Below, one piece after another: positions 9,545-20,464 of a stretch of 64,000 nt of DNA; the first letter of the stretch is position 1; each line of letters starts with the position of its first letter. The notes beneath the pieces are model-generated. The model was not told the origin of the DNA. It worked only from the letters and a program-made list of their open reading frames with translations, and did not search any database. The stretch comes from Kappaphycus alvarezii (Eukaryota; Rhodophyta; Florideophyceae; Gigartinales; Solieriaceae): NCBI GenBank assembly GCA_002205965.3, contig NADL03000691.1, forward strand, positions 1,054,001-1,118,000, in the 5' to 3' direction. Made by a program: the position numbers and the translations under genes.

Positions 9545-10020
9545 GTGGAGAGGGCCACTTTCCTACAGGAAGGGCCGTTTCTAAAACAACAGCATCCTGC
9601 ATTGTTTGAAGGGCTTATTACGACTGCATCCTTTCCAGTTTTTAGAGCGGGATCTCTTCAGCTTTATACTACAAGCAGATTCTTGCACACTTTGTTTAGT
9701 GTGCATCAATTCACTTCATTTTACAGGATCTTTAAAGGTTTTTGAGTTTTAGGTTTGTTAGCAAACGTTTGTTAGTGCTTCGAGCCCCCACAAGGGACTC
9801 AAAGAAGCTTTATGACACAAAAATGTGCAGAATATACGCTCCCAGAAGGGCATTAGCAACAATGGAGCAACTGATAAAGACAATGGCCCAAATCTGGAAG
9901 CAAAATAAAAAATAGTAGAATTGGTATGAATGTTTAAATAGCGGTATAATGCAGCTAGGGTAACTACTTAGAAAAGGACAAGTGTCGCTTCCAACATAAG
10001 AAGAGTTAAGCGTAGGTAAA
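9545..10020 (+). repeat. dispersed repeat G, copy 1
   Basis: A block near 9695-9735 (CATCAATTCACT...CATTTTACAGG) and a block near 9885-10020 beginning GGCCCAAATCTGGAAG recur, diverged but in the same order, at 19405-19830; the second recurs at about 25460-25600. No protein coding is convincing in it. It could be part of an old LTR element. Confidence 0.5.
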
Positions 10021-10371
10021 TTAAAAATATATGAAACAGGGCCAGAGTAAGTAGTGCCCCTGGCAGCGAAATATTTCTGAGACCACAATGTCCTCCGAAA
10101 CTTCGGCAACTACATTTAAAAAATGTGCTGGATAGATGGTAAGCTGATACAATACAACTAAAGGATAATTGCTGCTTACCTTTGTAAGCTTTACTTCAGA
10201 AGAATTCTTCATTGTATTTATCTTCTACGACAACGAAAAATAATCTAACACCCTCTCCAAACCACAGAATGAGAATGTTACAATTCCAACTGCGCCGATC
10301 GAAATATGCGTGTTCCAATGCAATACGTCACATTGCATATGCCCTAAGAATACATCCTTGTTTTGGTCAAT

Positions 10372-10728
10372 TTATTCTTCTCTGACTTCCAATCTGGAGA
10401 CCTTATCCTCCAACGATAAAATTGAGGAATTCTGAAGCACAACCGTTTTCATATTACATTCTTTTTCTAATTCCTGGAGAAGTGCAAAAGTCCTGTCTTT
10501 TGTCTCCAGTTTAAATTTACTGAAAGCAAAATCATTTTCAAACTCACATAATTCTTCTACGAACGACCTTATCGTCTGAATCTCTCTCATACACAGTCTG
10601 AATAACTTTGGTCTCAAAAAAAACTGACTTGCTGAAGAATTACTTCTCTGCATGATCTCAAGAGTATCCGATACGTCTTGAGGACTAACTTTATGTGACA
10701 ACGATGGTTGGAACTTAAAAATCGACAT
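10372..10728 (-). CDS. hypothetical protein, 118 residues
   Basis: An uninterrupted frame from ATG at 10728 to a stop at 10372, in sequence that is AT-rich on both sides. The product starts 'MSIFKFQPSLSHKVSPQDVS' and is rich in Glu, Lys and Leu towards the end ('ELEKECNMKTVVL' and 'ILSLEDKVSRLEVREE'), so the C-terminal half is probably helical and may form a short coiled coil. I recognise no domain. Possibilities are a small host gene, an exon, or a fragment of an element's coiled-coil ORF. No promoter or neighbour supports any of these. It is the longest clean ORF between 9 and 12.8 kb. Confidence 0.3.
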   Translation of the reverse strand: MSIFKFQPSLSHKVSPQDVSDTLEIMQRSNSSASQFFLRPKLFRLCMREIQTIRSFVEELCEFENDFAFSKFKLETKDRTFALLQELEKECNMKTVVLQNSSILSLEDKVSRLEVREE

Positions 10729-11430
10729 TTGGTAAGCTTTTGGCTAAGCACTGCTGCTATAGCCTGTACCACTTTCTTTTCCTAAATTTTTCCTCGGCAT
10801 AATAATCTTTTTTAATCTCTGTATCGAAATATGGACCAAATTTGACAAAAAAACCACACGTATCGGGCTTCTAAAACCAGTCGTCAACCTACTAATACAT
10901 CGCTTAAATAATGCTAGGTACTTTATTTTTAGGAATCTGAACTACTAGTTAGAAGCATTATATATGCAGGTTGAATTATCCAAAATTGCGAAAAAAAATT
11001 ATGCACTTGCACGAATTACTTTGCTTAACATCTAAGTTCCACACGACCAATATTAACACCTTGATCTTCGTAAGTTGCGTACCTGGACCTCACACCATTT
11101 TTCGTTCAACTCCTAACATAAAACCCATAAGCTTTGGGCCCAGATATTTCGATGAATAATTTCAATTATATAATTAGGAAATTAACGGGGAAGAAATATC
11201 CCGTTTGGGCGTTGGTCCCAATGCATGCACATCCTTTGCAATGAACAACCAGTACAAACTAATACAGCTTTTTGTTTGACCTAAAAATAAAAAAGAGGAC
11301 GAGGAAAGGAGAAGCCGAGGTGACGACCGCGAAAGGCTCCTGGGGTGCTATGACGGGGCGAGATGGGTCTTGGTGCTGGGGTCAGCGGGGCAGGATTTTG
11401 TGTTGCAAATGGCGGGAGTCTCAGGGCTTT
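10729..11430. other. No gene recognised
   Basis: AT-rich up to about 11290, then GC-rich and purine-rich on the plus strand. Short frames only. Confidence 0.4.
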
Positions 11431-11432
11431 GG

Positions 11433-11768
11433 TCAGAGGCCGTGAAAATGGCCAGCGGAGAATTGTACTTTGGTTTCAGGGCGGTCTATAGGGCCTAGTG
11501 TGATGGAACTAGTGCATAGCAAAGGGCTTGGTAAGTCCCGGGGGAACCATGGTGCGAGCGTATTTGCTGACGATGGCTCGGCTTTCTCGAGAAAGGAAAG
11601 AAAGGCACCGCGCACAGCATCAGTAGAGAGGTACTCGAGTAATTCGGCCAATGACCAGTTCCCACCTGGAAGCCTGTGCAGTGCAATGCGCGGTGCGCAG
11701 TTGTTCTCGGCTAGGTACGGAATCCCGCGAGACAATGAGAAAACTAACACATACACATCAATATTCAC
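11433..11768 (-). pseudogene. possible LINE C-terminal fragment
   Basis: A 111-residue minus-strand frame contains 'CAPRIALHRLPGGNWSLAEL' and then 'FLSFLEKAEPSSA'. This pattern (R-x-x-L, then W-S-L-x-E-L-L, then a hydrophobic helix ending F-L) is like the segment after the C-x-x-C-H zinc region at the end of non-LTR RT proteins. The expected Cys/His motif just upstream is not visible and the match is weak. It does not align with LINE-A or LINE-B, so it would be a different LINE. It could equally be chance. Confidence 0.22.
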
Positions 11769-12892
11769 AGGAAATTTGCTGTCACTGTTTCAATTTTAAG
11801 CAGCCTGCGACTCCGGAGGATGGCTGGCCTCTGGAACCCCAGTGTTAAGTCAGAACTTGACTCCCAACTACACCCTTTCCAGCAACCTTGCCAGCGGCAA
11901 CTTTTGCTATAGAAACGTTTATACAATCAGGTTCCACTTCTATTATACTATCAACATTCAATATTCAATTTGTCTAGAAGGAGGCACTTAGCACTGTTGA
12001 CCCGCTATTACATTTGTTTTTGTTAAATATTGCACCGCTGGTGTCCTCGATACTTTAGACTAGAATCTTCTTATTCGTTTAGCGTTCCGAGGATTCCGGT
12101 CTCCTCTTACAATCCAGAGGACAAGCATGACGTCCATTCATCATCATGTTGTTGGAAGACAGAAGAAAAAAGAAAAAGAAGTGAAGATCGTGCGAAGAAC
12201 TTTTTTCACTGACTTGAGCGCAGGAGAGTGCCTTATAAACCATTTAGTAAAAATATCTGATCAAGAGAGCGGCACTTGGGGCTCCTTCACCGTGCCCTGC
12301 AAGTTAGCCTTCGGGGTGATTGAGACACATCCAAAATTGATATCCCGACGAATGTTCTGTAAATAAGCCGCCGTTTCCGACCACTTTTGCCAAAGAATCT
12401 CTCGGTAGCCATGTGGTCTACAATTGCAACTTCGATACTAGCGCGTACTCTCATGCTGCGCAGAGACACAATGCAAATCTTTCAAGCTTACAGGGATGAA
12501 CTTCACGGCATCAGTATTACGGGTATCCGCTGCATGAACCGACTATATTTCTAACTAAGAGCTAACCGAGTGGTAGACTTCGACCACGTTCAGCGACATG
12601 CGCGACAAAAGACATTGTACAATAGACGAACAAATTTTGCAAGTAATGTGCCTAAAGATCCCTGTGAAGATAACTTCAGGGGAGGTGTTGAGCTTTTTTG
12701 CAACGCAGGGCGACAGACAGTACTCATTCATACTCATTATGTCTCTGGAATGTGCACTTACTGACAAACTATTTAGTTAAGATCTAACTGAATGGCTCAC
12801 ATCGGTCACGTCCAGTGGAGCCAGAGAGATGAAGGCCATAGAAACAGATGAATCCAGCGCACAACTGAGGCGCTGATGGATGCGTTTGCATA
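11769..12892. other. No gene recognised
   Basis: Short overlapping frames on both strands only, with no domain, repeat copy or RNA gene that I can support. Confidence 0.4.
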
Positions 12893-13420
12893 TTACAGTC
12901 GCTGTGTTGAGGTAATGGGCCGCAATGAGCGGTATGTTCCCTTGTAGAAAACAGAAGGTGGGCGAGAATGGCGCACTTTGAAAATCGATGTCGATGGGTA
13001 TAAAATAGAAGCCTGGGTCGCGAGAGGGGCTGTCAGAGGGCAGTAACGGGCATGGGGAGAGCTTGCGCTCGATGTACTGGAACTTGAATTGGTAGGAATG
13101 GGCAGCGGCGCCTTTCGTCGCTGCTGTGAGGACGATGTGTACTGAGAGACAAATGTGAAGTTACCAGAGATGGGCCGCTGCTGAGGTCCAATGAGGGGAA
13201 GAAAAAGGTGGACTCGAAGATCTGCTGGTCGCAAATCGGTGCTAGATATTAACATCGGGGTCTCGAAGTCGTAGTTTACGCCTGCAGCGCGGAACACATG
13301 GTAGGCGAGATCGTTGCGGATGGAGCTGTGATGGTGGATGCGGCCAAGACAGGCGGGAAAGATATCAGCCGCATGGTTCCCCGTAGGTATTCTGTGTTTG
13401 CTCGCAATGTTGACACTGTA
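12893..13420 (-). pseudogene. LINE-B C-terminal zinc and endonuclease-like region
   Basis: On the minus strand 'GNHAADIFPACLGRIHHHSS' leads into 'RNDLAYHVFRAAGVNYDFET' and 'LRPADLRVHLFLP'. LINE-A has the same series ('RDHAADLCPAGFGRPHRHNS', 'AYHVARAAGLDCQYEVPLL', 'IRPADILI'). A C-x2-C ('LQCQHCEQT') precedes it in another frame. Zinc residues followed by R-H/S-x-x-L-R, E and P-A-D fit the restriction-like endonuclease at the end of R2/CRE-type LINEs, with P-A-D as the P-D part of PD-(D/E)xK. The 'HHHSS' replaces the R-H-N of LINE-A. Confidence 0.6.
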
Positions 13421-13714
13421 GCATCACCAGATACATTTACACAAGGACCTAGAGCCGTCCACGGTGCATTTTGCTCCGACGTACAGCAGAATTTTATATA
13501 ACGTTTTCCTGTGCGCTTGGAGGGCAGCGGCGGCAGTAGTGTTTCGAGGGACTATGCCCCGGATTTGGAGGCGAGTGCGTTGCGCACTATCAGTAGATGG
13601 GTCGGGTACATCATTCCGCAGAGCATCTTTTCTAGAACACCTTTAACCTGGCCTCTTGCCGTACACTACGTAAATGTTTATGAAAGTTTCCGTGTGTGGT
13701 TTCAAGGGTGACAG

Positions 13715-14345
13715 GTTCATGGGTGGAAAAGGTTTGGGTGTTTTACTCTTGGAAGATATATCTGATCTAACTCCTGGCTCATTGTATATATGGTAGCTAT
13801 TGATATTGGAATGGACAAATCGGAGGAAAATTCTTTCTCAGAACCAAATATCCTATGACAGAGGCGTTGAAAGAGAAAAGAGTGCCAACAAAGTTTGATT
13901 GAGAAAATCATGTTAAGTACAAAGTTTGTGAGCGATGAAGTGGTTGGTGGCAGGGTCACTGCCTCAACGACGTCGCTATAAAACTTTAAATAAGCTAATT
14001 TGTTCGAAATTTTTCTTAGCCTTTGTTGAAATAAAAATGCGAGTCAATGCTGCGGATTTGTATTCGCATGCATTCAGGGCAGTAGTAAAAACTCTGCTTC
14101 ATGAATTATCGGGACTGGGTTTGGAGGATGAAGCGGACCACAAGTCGAAATATATATTTTCGAATAAGGAGGACCAACTCTTTGCACATAAAATAGAGAA
14201 TGGAGTCATACTGTGAGTTTGGATTCATTAAGGGAAAGAACTGCAGGATTTCTTCTTGTTGAAAGGAAGGTAGAACGGTAGGTTTTGGAAAGGAGTTGTC
14301 AAGAATGGATCTAGGGATAAAGGGAGTGAAAATTTGCGGAAGGTA
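13715..14345 (+). repeat. insert within LINE-B, with repeat F at its left end
   Basis: LINE-B homology stops on both sides of this 630-bp block. Its left end (13724-13780) is a copy of dispersed repeat F. It also holds a 93-residue plus-strand frame (13935-14216) with 'MRVNAADLYSHAFRAVVKTL' that reads like protein but that I cannot identify. Terminal inverted repeats are not obvious. Confidence 0.4.
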
Positions 14346-14379
14346 CAAGTTTCATAATCACACCCACCATGTCGAAAGA

Positions 14380-14990
14380 TCACTGTGGTGTGCGACCATG
14401 CTTCGTCCGAAGACGTGATAGCATGGAGTATAGTACAGTAAAGTACCTGTGTTGAAGGTCGTCAAAAGGTTCGGCAGCGGTACGGGCGTGTGTCGGGTCG
14501 TCTAGTTTGAAAGCATGATCCACTAGAAATGCCGACGCGCCGACGCGGTGCATGTGATATTGTGCGCGGGTCGGCGACATTGTGGAGCAGCTGGAGGGTG
14601 CAGCCGACTTTCAAATTTGGCGCGGAGGAAAGGACTGATGAACACCTGATATCCGAGCGGGCCCCTAAGAATTCAAACCCATCCGAGCATCATTCCTCGA
14701 GACGAAACTCTCGAAGCCAGGCTTCGTGCTCTGGTGGCCGGACTGTTGGCCAGGGAGTGCGAGTTTTGTCCAGGTTAAAGTGCGGCCGTAGGCAGGTCCG
14801 TCGTCCCGAAGAATCCGAAGGGCATGCCGAAAGTCGGGAAGGGACCCCATGATGGTGCTGTTGTCGGCATACCACTGGCTCAGGATAATTTTTTTGTTTC
14901 ATCTGCGATCCGCCGGATGAATGGCTAGATCGTGGGGGAGGATAAGAGTATGCTGGAAAGGTCCCCTTGCTGGGTATCGCATCAAACTTT
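14380..14990 (-). pseudogene. LINE-B reverse transcriptase fragment
   Basis: From 14990 down: 'TQQGDLSSILLSS' (the G-x-x-Q-G-D-P block with P to L), then 'FIRRIADE', then the active site. 'WYADNSTIMGSL' corresponds to 'WYADDGTLIGTL' of LINE-A, so the second catalytic Asp is now Asn. 'FRHALRILRDDGPAYG' and 'YHMHRVGASAFLVDHAFKLD' follow in order. Frames switch at least twice. Loss of the catalytic Asp and the shifts make this copy dead. Confidence 0.7.
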
Positions 14991-15000
14991 ACGGCATTAA

Positions 15001-15271
15001 TGGCAAGGTTCCAGTGCAGGAACCAACTATTTAGCTAGCAAAGTGCTGACTGGATCGTCGACGTCGGCCACGTAGACAGGAGTGCGCGACAGGATCGCGC
15101 TCGCCAGGGACGACCAGATCGTGTAACTATGCTTCGATATATTCTAGTTTGAATAACTCCAACAGGTGTGTGCAAATTTTCCGCTCCGCGCCGACTTGTG
15201 CCCATGAGCATGCTTTATAAATCATGACTAAATCGAAGTCGAGCCGGAGAGCGGCGCGAAGCATCCGCAAT
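15001..15271. other. Interval upstream of the tRNA gene
   Basis: No ORF. A 'TTTATAAATC' A/T patch at about 15218 lies some 50 bp before the tRNA, a spacing seen for upstream TATA-like elements of some tRNA genes. This is only a suggestion. Confidence 0.3.
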
Positions 15272-15351
15272 GGAAGCGTGGCCGAGTGGTCTAAGGCGCT
15301 AGTTTAAGGCACTAGTCTTTCGGGGCGTGAGTTCGAATCTCACCGCTTTCA
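15272..15351 (+). tRNA. tRNA-Leu (anticodon AAG)
   Basis: The full cloverleaf folds by eye. The acceptor GGAAGCG pairs with CGCTTTC (one G-U). The D arm is GCC/GGC around GAGTGGTCTAA. The anticodon stem is CTAGT/ACTAG with loop TTAAGGC, giving anticodon AAG. A long variable arm (TCTTTCGGGGC) makes it class II, as expected for Leu. The T arm is GTGAG-TTCGAAT-CTCAC, with discriminator A at 15351. Internal A box (TGGCCGAGTGG) and B box (GTTCGAATC) are present. There is no intron and no encoded CCA, as in eukaryotic nuclear genes. It is the only confident host gene in the window. Confidence 0.95.
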
Positions 15352-15363
15352 ATCCGCTAAATG

Positions 15364-15368
15364 TTTTT
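15364..15368 (+). terminator. RNA polymerase III T-run terminator
   Basis: TTTTT in 'AATGTTTTTGCTCC' lies about a dozen bases after the tRNA 3' end, the usual pol III stop signal. Confidence 0.7.
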
Positions 15369-15817
15369 GCTCCTACTTTCTGATCCCCGGCCCGTAAGAC
15401 GAAGGCATGGAGCAGATAGGGAAAAGTTTAGATGTTGTACCGTCAGTAGGGGCAAACCCCGTTGCACTCAATGCTTCAATAATTAGCAGACAGCGTCCCT
15501 GACTGAACGTTCGTAGTGGCCAACTGTAACGCGCAATGATTGTTTTTCGACATGCAAATATTGTTCTGCTGGAGTAAACCTCAGATTTGTAGACTCGACA
15601 CTTTTTGTCGAATCGTTAATTGTATTTTTGTGTCCTGTCCAGGTTAGAGGGCACAGCCTCCTGAATATCCTCTTTTAATCGTAATACTAAAAGTTTTGAG
15701 ATTAGACTTTGTCAGCAGTTCAAGCAGATCTTTGTATTCAGGAAAAGAACACAAGCACTACAAATTTGTTTTAAACATACAGCTAATGTTCCATTTACCT
15801 CACATATTCAATTAGTA
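15369..15817. other. No gene recognised
   Basis: AT-rich sequence downstream of the tRNA without ORFs or repeats that I can identify. Confidence 0.4.
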
Positions 15818-15893
15818 GGAAAGGTTTCGGTGTTTTACTTTTGCCACATACATTCAATCTATCTTAATGTTTTCCAGGCAGCCACAATTGAGT
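15818..15893 (+). repeat. dispersed repeat F, copy
   Basis: GGAAAGGTTTCGGTGTTTTA followed by a CAATCTATC block and CCAGGCAGCCACAATTGAG matches the F consensus (G-rich start, GTGTTTTACTCTTGGAAG, ATCTATCC, CCAGACAACCACAATTGA). A second F copy lies 288 bp downstream in the same orientation. Confidence 0.65.
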
Positions 15894-16105
15894 TACCACT
15901 CTAGTCTTCTGAAAATAGCTGTCCTACATCCATAATTAGTAAAGGACCCCAATTCCCGCCCCCCCCATCGACTTATATTCAATTAGTATGCTTCTACCTC
16001 AACTGATCCTAATTGGCAATCGCGACTATCCAAGAGCAGCCATATATCCTCGACGGACTCAAATATCTCCAAATAGAGTGGCAACAAGAAGAATGTTCCG
16101 TTCCT

Positions 16106-16290
16106 ACTGGAGACAGGTTTGAGTGTTTTACTCCGGGAGGATATATCCGATCTATCCCAAACTTCTTCAGACAACCACAATTGACTCAAAAAGGTATGCG
16201 ACGCAGTAATGGGGAGGAACTACGCTCCCTAAAAGGCTACCTTCAGGCCAACCATCAAGCAGGCCGCATCGGACATGACAGCTGCTGCTG
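16106..16290 (+). repeat. dispersed repeat F, copy with downstream extension
   Basis: CAGGTTTGAGTGTTTTACTC followed by GGATATATCCGATCTATCCC and CAGACAACCACAATTGA is the clearest F copy. The following bases (CTCAAAAAGGTATGCGACGC, then ACGCTCCCTAAAAGGC) recur with changes near 19590-19660, so the repeat unit extends at least 180 bp. Confidence 0.65.
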
Positions 16291-16757
16291 CGTGCCTTTG
16301 CGTCAACCCCCCCAAAACCTTTCCGTGCGTCTCCAATGCCCTCAAGGCCACGTTCCTTGCCACATCACTTAGTACAGAACATGCATCCGGGTGCCAAACT
16401 CCAATACTCCTACCGTCTCTTGCATTCAGAAATGTACAGACTTAGAACTGCAATAAAAATTGCGTGTACTATGAAAAATCATACACCTCCAAAGATATCA
16501 GTCTCAACCACCCGAGAACAGGTGATGCTTGCAATAATATTGTAATATGAATTGTGCGGGAGACATTGGATTAAATGGGGTGGTCTACTCAATGTTCGTG
16601 GCAACGGAGGTTCAGTGAGAAGTAGAAAGGGTTGCACATACTACAGGTCCGTGCAGCAAGCCGGCACCCATAATCGCTCGGTTGCCTATGGTCCCATTAA
16701 ACACATGTCATTTTCCTTCTCCGTGGCAGTAATAACCCCACTCTCGTGCTCTGACGT
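16291..16757. other. No gene recognised
   Basis: Short frames only. The 69-residue and 71-residue plus-strand frames show no domain features. Confidence 0.4.
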
Positions 16758-17160
16758 CTACCCATAGAGGCCGTCGGGTTTTGGTTGAAAAATGGCGGGT
16801 TCCAAAAAGGAAGATTGGCGCTTCCCCTGACTAGATGACGGGCGCTGGGTGTTCGTTACCACAGGACTATGGACTTGTTTCTTTGGGACGGGCAGCCTTG
16901 GCGAATACCATTGAAAGGAAACGCCCAACTTGCGCTCCATTCCCGGTTTGTCCGAGGTGCTCTGGGAGCGATAAGTGGCAGTACTGTGGACAATGGTATC
17001 GACGGGACCGGGACAGCGATAGCGCAGCGCTAGCGACATATCGATCTGCACGGGAAACTCCCTAGAACAGTGGAAGTTGGCGCGTCCGCACCTGAAGACA
17101 TTTCGCACGGGGCGGGCACCGAAAGCTGCGAAATGTTGACGAAGCTCTTCAGTGGTTGGG
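16758..17160 (-). other. GC-rich block, unassigned frame
   Basis: A 116-residue minus-strand frame (16758-17108) in GC-richer sequence, with Arg-, Pro- and Ser-rich content ('RCGRANFHCSREFPVQIDMS'). Base composition resembles the LINE blocks, so it may be an unrecognised LINE segment, but I find no motif to support that. Confidence 0.2.
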
Positions 17161-18394
17161 TTTAGTGATGAGAGGGGTAGTGGGAGAAAGGGGAACTGCT
17201 TTGTGGGGTTAAGTTACTGCAAGTGAAAAATCGGTCGAAATTCTCATTAACACGAGGCATGGGGATGGCTAACTGCGATTAGCGTTTGGATCCCTCCCTC
17301 TAGAAGGGCCAAATGACGAAGTAAATTCGTCACTCCATCACTCCCCCGCTTCTTGCGACGTTAACGTAAGCTATTACCCTCCACAATATATCACGTGCAT
17401 GCGCACTACCATACAAGTTGACTGGGTTTCAGTCAGCATATCTGTTAAAGTAAAAGAACCCCGATGTTTCCCCAGTTAGTGCCTTGGGAAGCTATCAGGA
17501 GCAAAGATAACGAGAGACACTCTTTGAAAGGTGGAGCGAAAGTGACATATCATGTCATTTTGTAGTTTTTTAAAACGGGGGTGTCCTTATTGAGATGCAT
17601 GGAATGGCTGGAACCCATTTGGAGCTGCAAATCTGCATGTCATATTAAATACATGTACCGATGGTCGAAGCAGTCTAGAAATCATTGCTGTCGAATGCTA
17701 GCACCAGCAACAGTCTACTAGAAAGTGGATGGGATGCCAGCCAGCAGACACGCAGCGTTAGAAGTTACCGCCAACGCCGAGCGTCGTTGTAGGAGAATGC
17801 CTCAAACCTTCGCAAACGGTTCCATTGCGCGGCTGGTGACGGTTCTTGCAAGCTCTGCCAGGAGTAGAGATTGGAATAGAAAACAGCCTGCTTCTCCCCG
17901 GTAATTCCGCCAGAAAGCCTTGGTACTTTCACCGCTTTTCAGCGCTCGCTGCATTGAGACTGTTCATCGGGTTAAAAGTCCGGACTCTGGAATGGGAGGG
18001 AGCGAGTGGGTTAAGGAATGTTATGTCGAAATAGTTAGTTCAACCTGCGGCCCCAGGGCTCTAGTGTTTTAAAAAGAAATCTTTCAACTCGTGATCCGCT
18101 TCGCCCTCCAAATTTAGCTCCGATATTTTATCAATCAGAATTTATGTTATTGCCCTGACTACATGCAAATTCAAAACCACGGATTGCCCCACATTTTTCA
18201 TTTTGTCCAAAGCCGTGAAACTTTTTAAAGTCGTCGCTTTATTTAAAGTTGGAAATCGACTTTGTTGGGGAAAAAACCCGTCATCAACTACCTCATCGGC
18301 TCACTCCTTTTTTGCCCTCGACATGACCAAACTCTGCCCGTCCATCATTATCGCCAAGTAATTTTGAGGCCGCTACCGCCTCAACGCACTAGCT
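17161..18394. other. No gene recognised
   Basis: Only short frames. A patch at 17265-17300 (GGGGATGGCTAACTGCGA) has a loose similarity to 61390-61410, too weak to call a repeat. Confidence 0.35.
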
Positions 18395-18800
18395 CTAATG
18401 GCCAATGTGCCAACCGATTATGATGATTACTGCAGAAGAATGGACTGAGAACGCGTTCGGGACTAGGGTCCGCCGGCACTGTTTCGAGGAGATAGAAGAC
18501 GCAGAGGAGGAAAAAAAGAGGGAGGAGGCGGAAGAAGAAAATGAAGAGGAGGACTGGGTGGACCCGTGGGAGCCACTAATATAACCGGAGGGGGAGCTGT
18601 TGTGGATAACAAAGGGCGGACTAAGGGAGTAATCGTTATCTCTGACCCTTCTGACAAGAATCAAGACGAGGGTGAAGAAGAGGAGGATGAAAGTGAGGGA
18701 GACATGGAAAGTGCTGGATTGCTGTGAAGGGTCCGGACAGTATGCACCAAGTAGTCCCGACGCTGGAACCGGATGGGGGCTTCTTTAGTAGTTTAGATAT
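18395..18800 (+). pseudogene. family X acidic 3' ORF, copy D
   Basis: Plus-strand frames give 'DYDDYCRRM', then a Glu-rich run ('FEEIEDAEEEKKREEAEEEN' in one frame, 'DEGEEEEDESEGDMESAG' in another) and finally 'VVPTLEPDGGFFSSLDISKK'. The minus-strand copy at 23.7-24.2 kb has the same sequence of blocks ('DDYLRRQ', acidic run, 'VVPTLEPDGDIFSSFDISQE'), so this is a real coding segment shared between element copies, now shifted and stopped. It lies about 210 bp before LTR D, where a post-pol ORF would be. Function unknown; strongly acidic, no membrane segment. Confidence 0.55.
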
Positions 18801-19011
18801 CTCCAAGAAAGAAATAAAGTATTGTAATCAGTAACCGAATATTTCTGGGACCACTTGGGTGAAATGTAAATTTAGGGGTAATTGTGTGCCTCTAATCTAG
18901 AGGACTAAGATATTTAGGAAGAATTCTAGATATTTATCCTGATATTATCTGCTGTTAGTCTTTCTCGTTAACACGATTCCGTTTGATGCATTTTATGGTT
19001 CTATGTTTGTT

Positions 19012-19356
19012 TGTTTGAGACTTTATGGTTAGGCAAAAATTATGTATAAGCTTCATAAATTTCTTTCTCACGTAGAGGTCAAGCAAGTTTACAGACAACT
19101 CCGAGCCAGGTTCGGAGTAGTACGAAGCTGAGAATCAACTTAAGACCCAAGAATCATTTCTCTTACGCTGGTCAGAGAACATCAGTGGTACATTCTGTCC
19201 CTTCTATACTCTCTTGTAGCGCTCTCAACTGTTCTCCATGTCCAATTCATTTTGTTCCTTCAAATATACCATGGTAGCACTTTTTTCGCAAGCAACACCT
19301 CCTTTTAGGGGTGATGGATTCTAAGTATCTCTTCTCCCGACTAATTACTATTATCA
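19012..19356 (+). repeat. LTR of family X, copy D
   Basis: Reverse-complement match along its length to LTR copies A and B. It begins TGTTTGAGAC and ends TACTATTATCA, so TG...CA termini hold. Shared blocks include GCAACACCTCC (minus sense GGAGGTGTTGC) and the CTTACGCTGGTC/CTAGCGTAAG segment. The 5-bp flanks (TTGTT, ATCTC) do not match, so no target duplication is visible. With the acidic ORF before it, it is a 3' LTR. Confidence 0.75.
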
Positions 19357-19399
19357 ATCTCCTCATCCTTATACTCTCAACAAATTCATGCAGAATTTG

Positions 19400-20400
19400 C
19401 TTATTGCGCATCAATTCACTACATTTTGCAGGGTACTCAAGACGCTATAGTGATCTATTCGTTTGTCAGCTTATATTTATTACGCATAGTCGTCAAGAGA
19501 ACAACTGGTCCCCTTTCAGAAAATGGGGAAACTTGGAGCGTTTTACTATTGTATAATTTACTAGAACCTATCCCGGAGCAACCCTGATAGCTACAAGCCC
19601 CTCAAAAAGGCATCCAGAAACAGTGGTGGGTAGGAATTGCGCCCCTTAAAGGCCAGTTGTAACAATCAAGCATTTCAGCGATATGATGGCCCAAATCTGG
19701 AAGTAATATCAAATGTATCACTAGGGATATACGTATTTATTAGCGTTAAATTCGGGTATGGATATATGGTTAGACAAGGAGAAGTCGCACTTCTCATTTG
19801 AATGTCGGAAGTGTCGGAAATGCGACAACACGAATAACAATCAGAAGTAGGTGCGTTTAGGGTGGTAATAAACAAATTTTTCTCGACCCAACCCAGCCAG
19901 TGGTCCTCTTGTAGTACTCTCGCGGAGAAGTAAAGTCAAACTTCTCAAAATAGGAACGACCCTCTCATCATGGTTGATAATCGCTCGCAAAACTTGATTT
20001 TGTGCCCTACCGTATGTATACGATACCTTCCAACCAACGGACAATCACTATAATTGAAACTGCAAATCACATTAACCTTGACACGCGATAGTGGGAGTTA
20101 AGTATGCTGGCAGTTAAGATATATACTTCTGTCTAGCCTCCTGGTCGGTCGATTCTATCCGTCTCTTGATGATTCAAACCCTCCTCTTCGTGGCCTTATT
20201 GTGCCTCCTGTTTTATTCAACCCCCTAACAAAATTCCACAGACTGATTGAGGTACCTAGCCGAGTACAGTGTGACCCAGGAGCTCCCACTTTCAGAGACA
20301 CTCGAAGTACGTTGTCGGGAGGAGAAATGACTAGCGTAGGTTACTTGAGGAAGCTAGGGAACAAGGCCGCCTTGAAAAGGTGCCTGGACCAGTCCGAGGA
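19400..20400 (+). repeat. composite dispersed repeat (G, F, G, H blocks)
   Basis: In order: a CATCAATTCACTACATTTT block (also at 9705), repeat F at 19523-19590, a TCAAAAAGGCATCC block (as at 16193), the GGCCCAAATCTGGAAG block 19682-19830 (also 9885 and 25460), and block H at about 20230-20390 with GAGACACTCGAAGTAC, which recurs at 25655-25760. The recurring order suggests one long old element, probably an LTR element now too worn to name. Around 19770-19830 'SFECRKCRKC' in one frame may be a zinc knuckle relic. Confidence 0.5.
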
Positions 20401-20464
20401 TACTAAGATCTCTACATATTTTGCCCAAAATACGGCAACTTTATTGAAAAACTGCAGCAGCTAG

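Larger units (their letters stand above)
12893..15000 (-). mobile_element. LINE-B: non-LTR retrotransposon fragment, interrupted
   Basis: Minus-strand translation matches LINE-A (34.2-35.9 kb) piece by piece. About 14880-14990 gives 'DTQQGDLSSILLSS' and 'FIRRIADE'. About 14665-14890 gives the Y-A-D catalytic segment. 14380-14580 gives 'YHMHRVGASAFLVDHAFKLD'. About 13460-13640 gives 'RIRGI/RLQIRGIVPRN'-like residues, and 12893-13400 gives the C-terminal domain. Between about 13715 and 14345 lies unrelated sequence carrying dispersed repeat F, so the LINE is split by an insertion or internal replacement. Multiple frame changes make it a fossil. Confidence 0.75.

Noticed and set aside
14529..14852. 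107-residue plus-strand ORF
   Set aside because: Antisense to the LINE-B RT fragment, which aligns with LINE-A on the minus strand.
17265..17300. Extra LTR copy similar to 61390
   Set aside because: Similarity covers only about 20 bases with mismatches and is not supported on either side.
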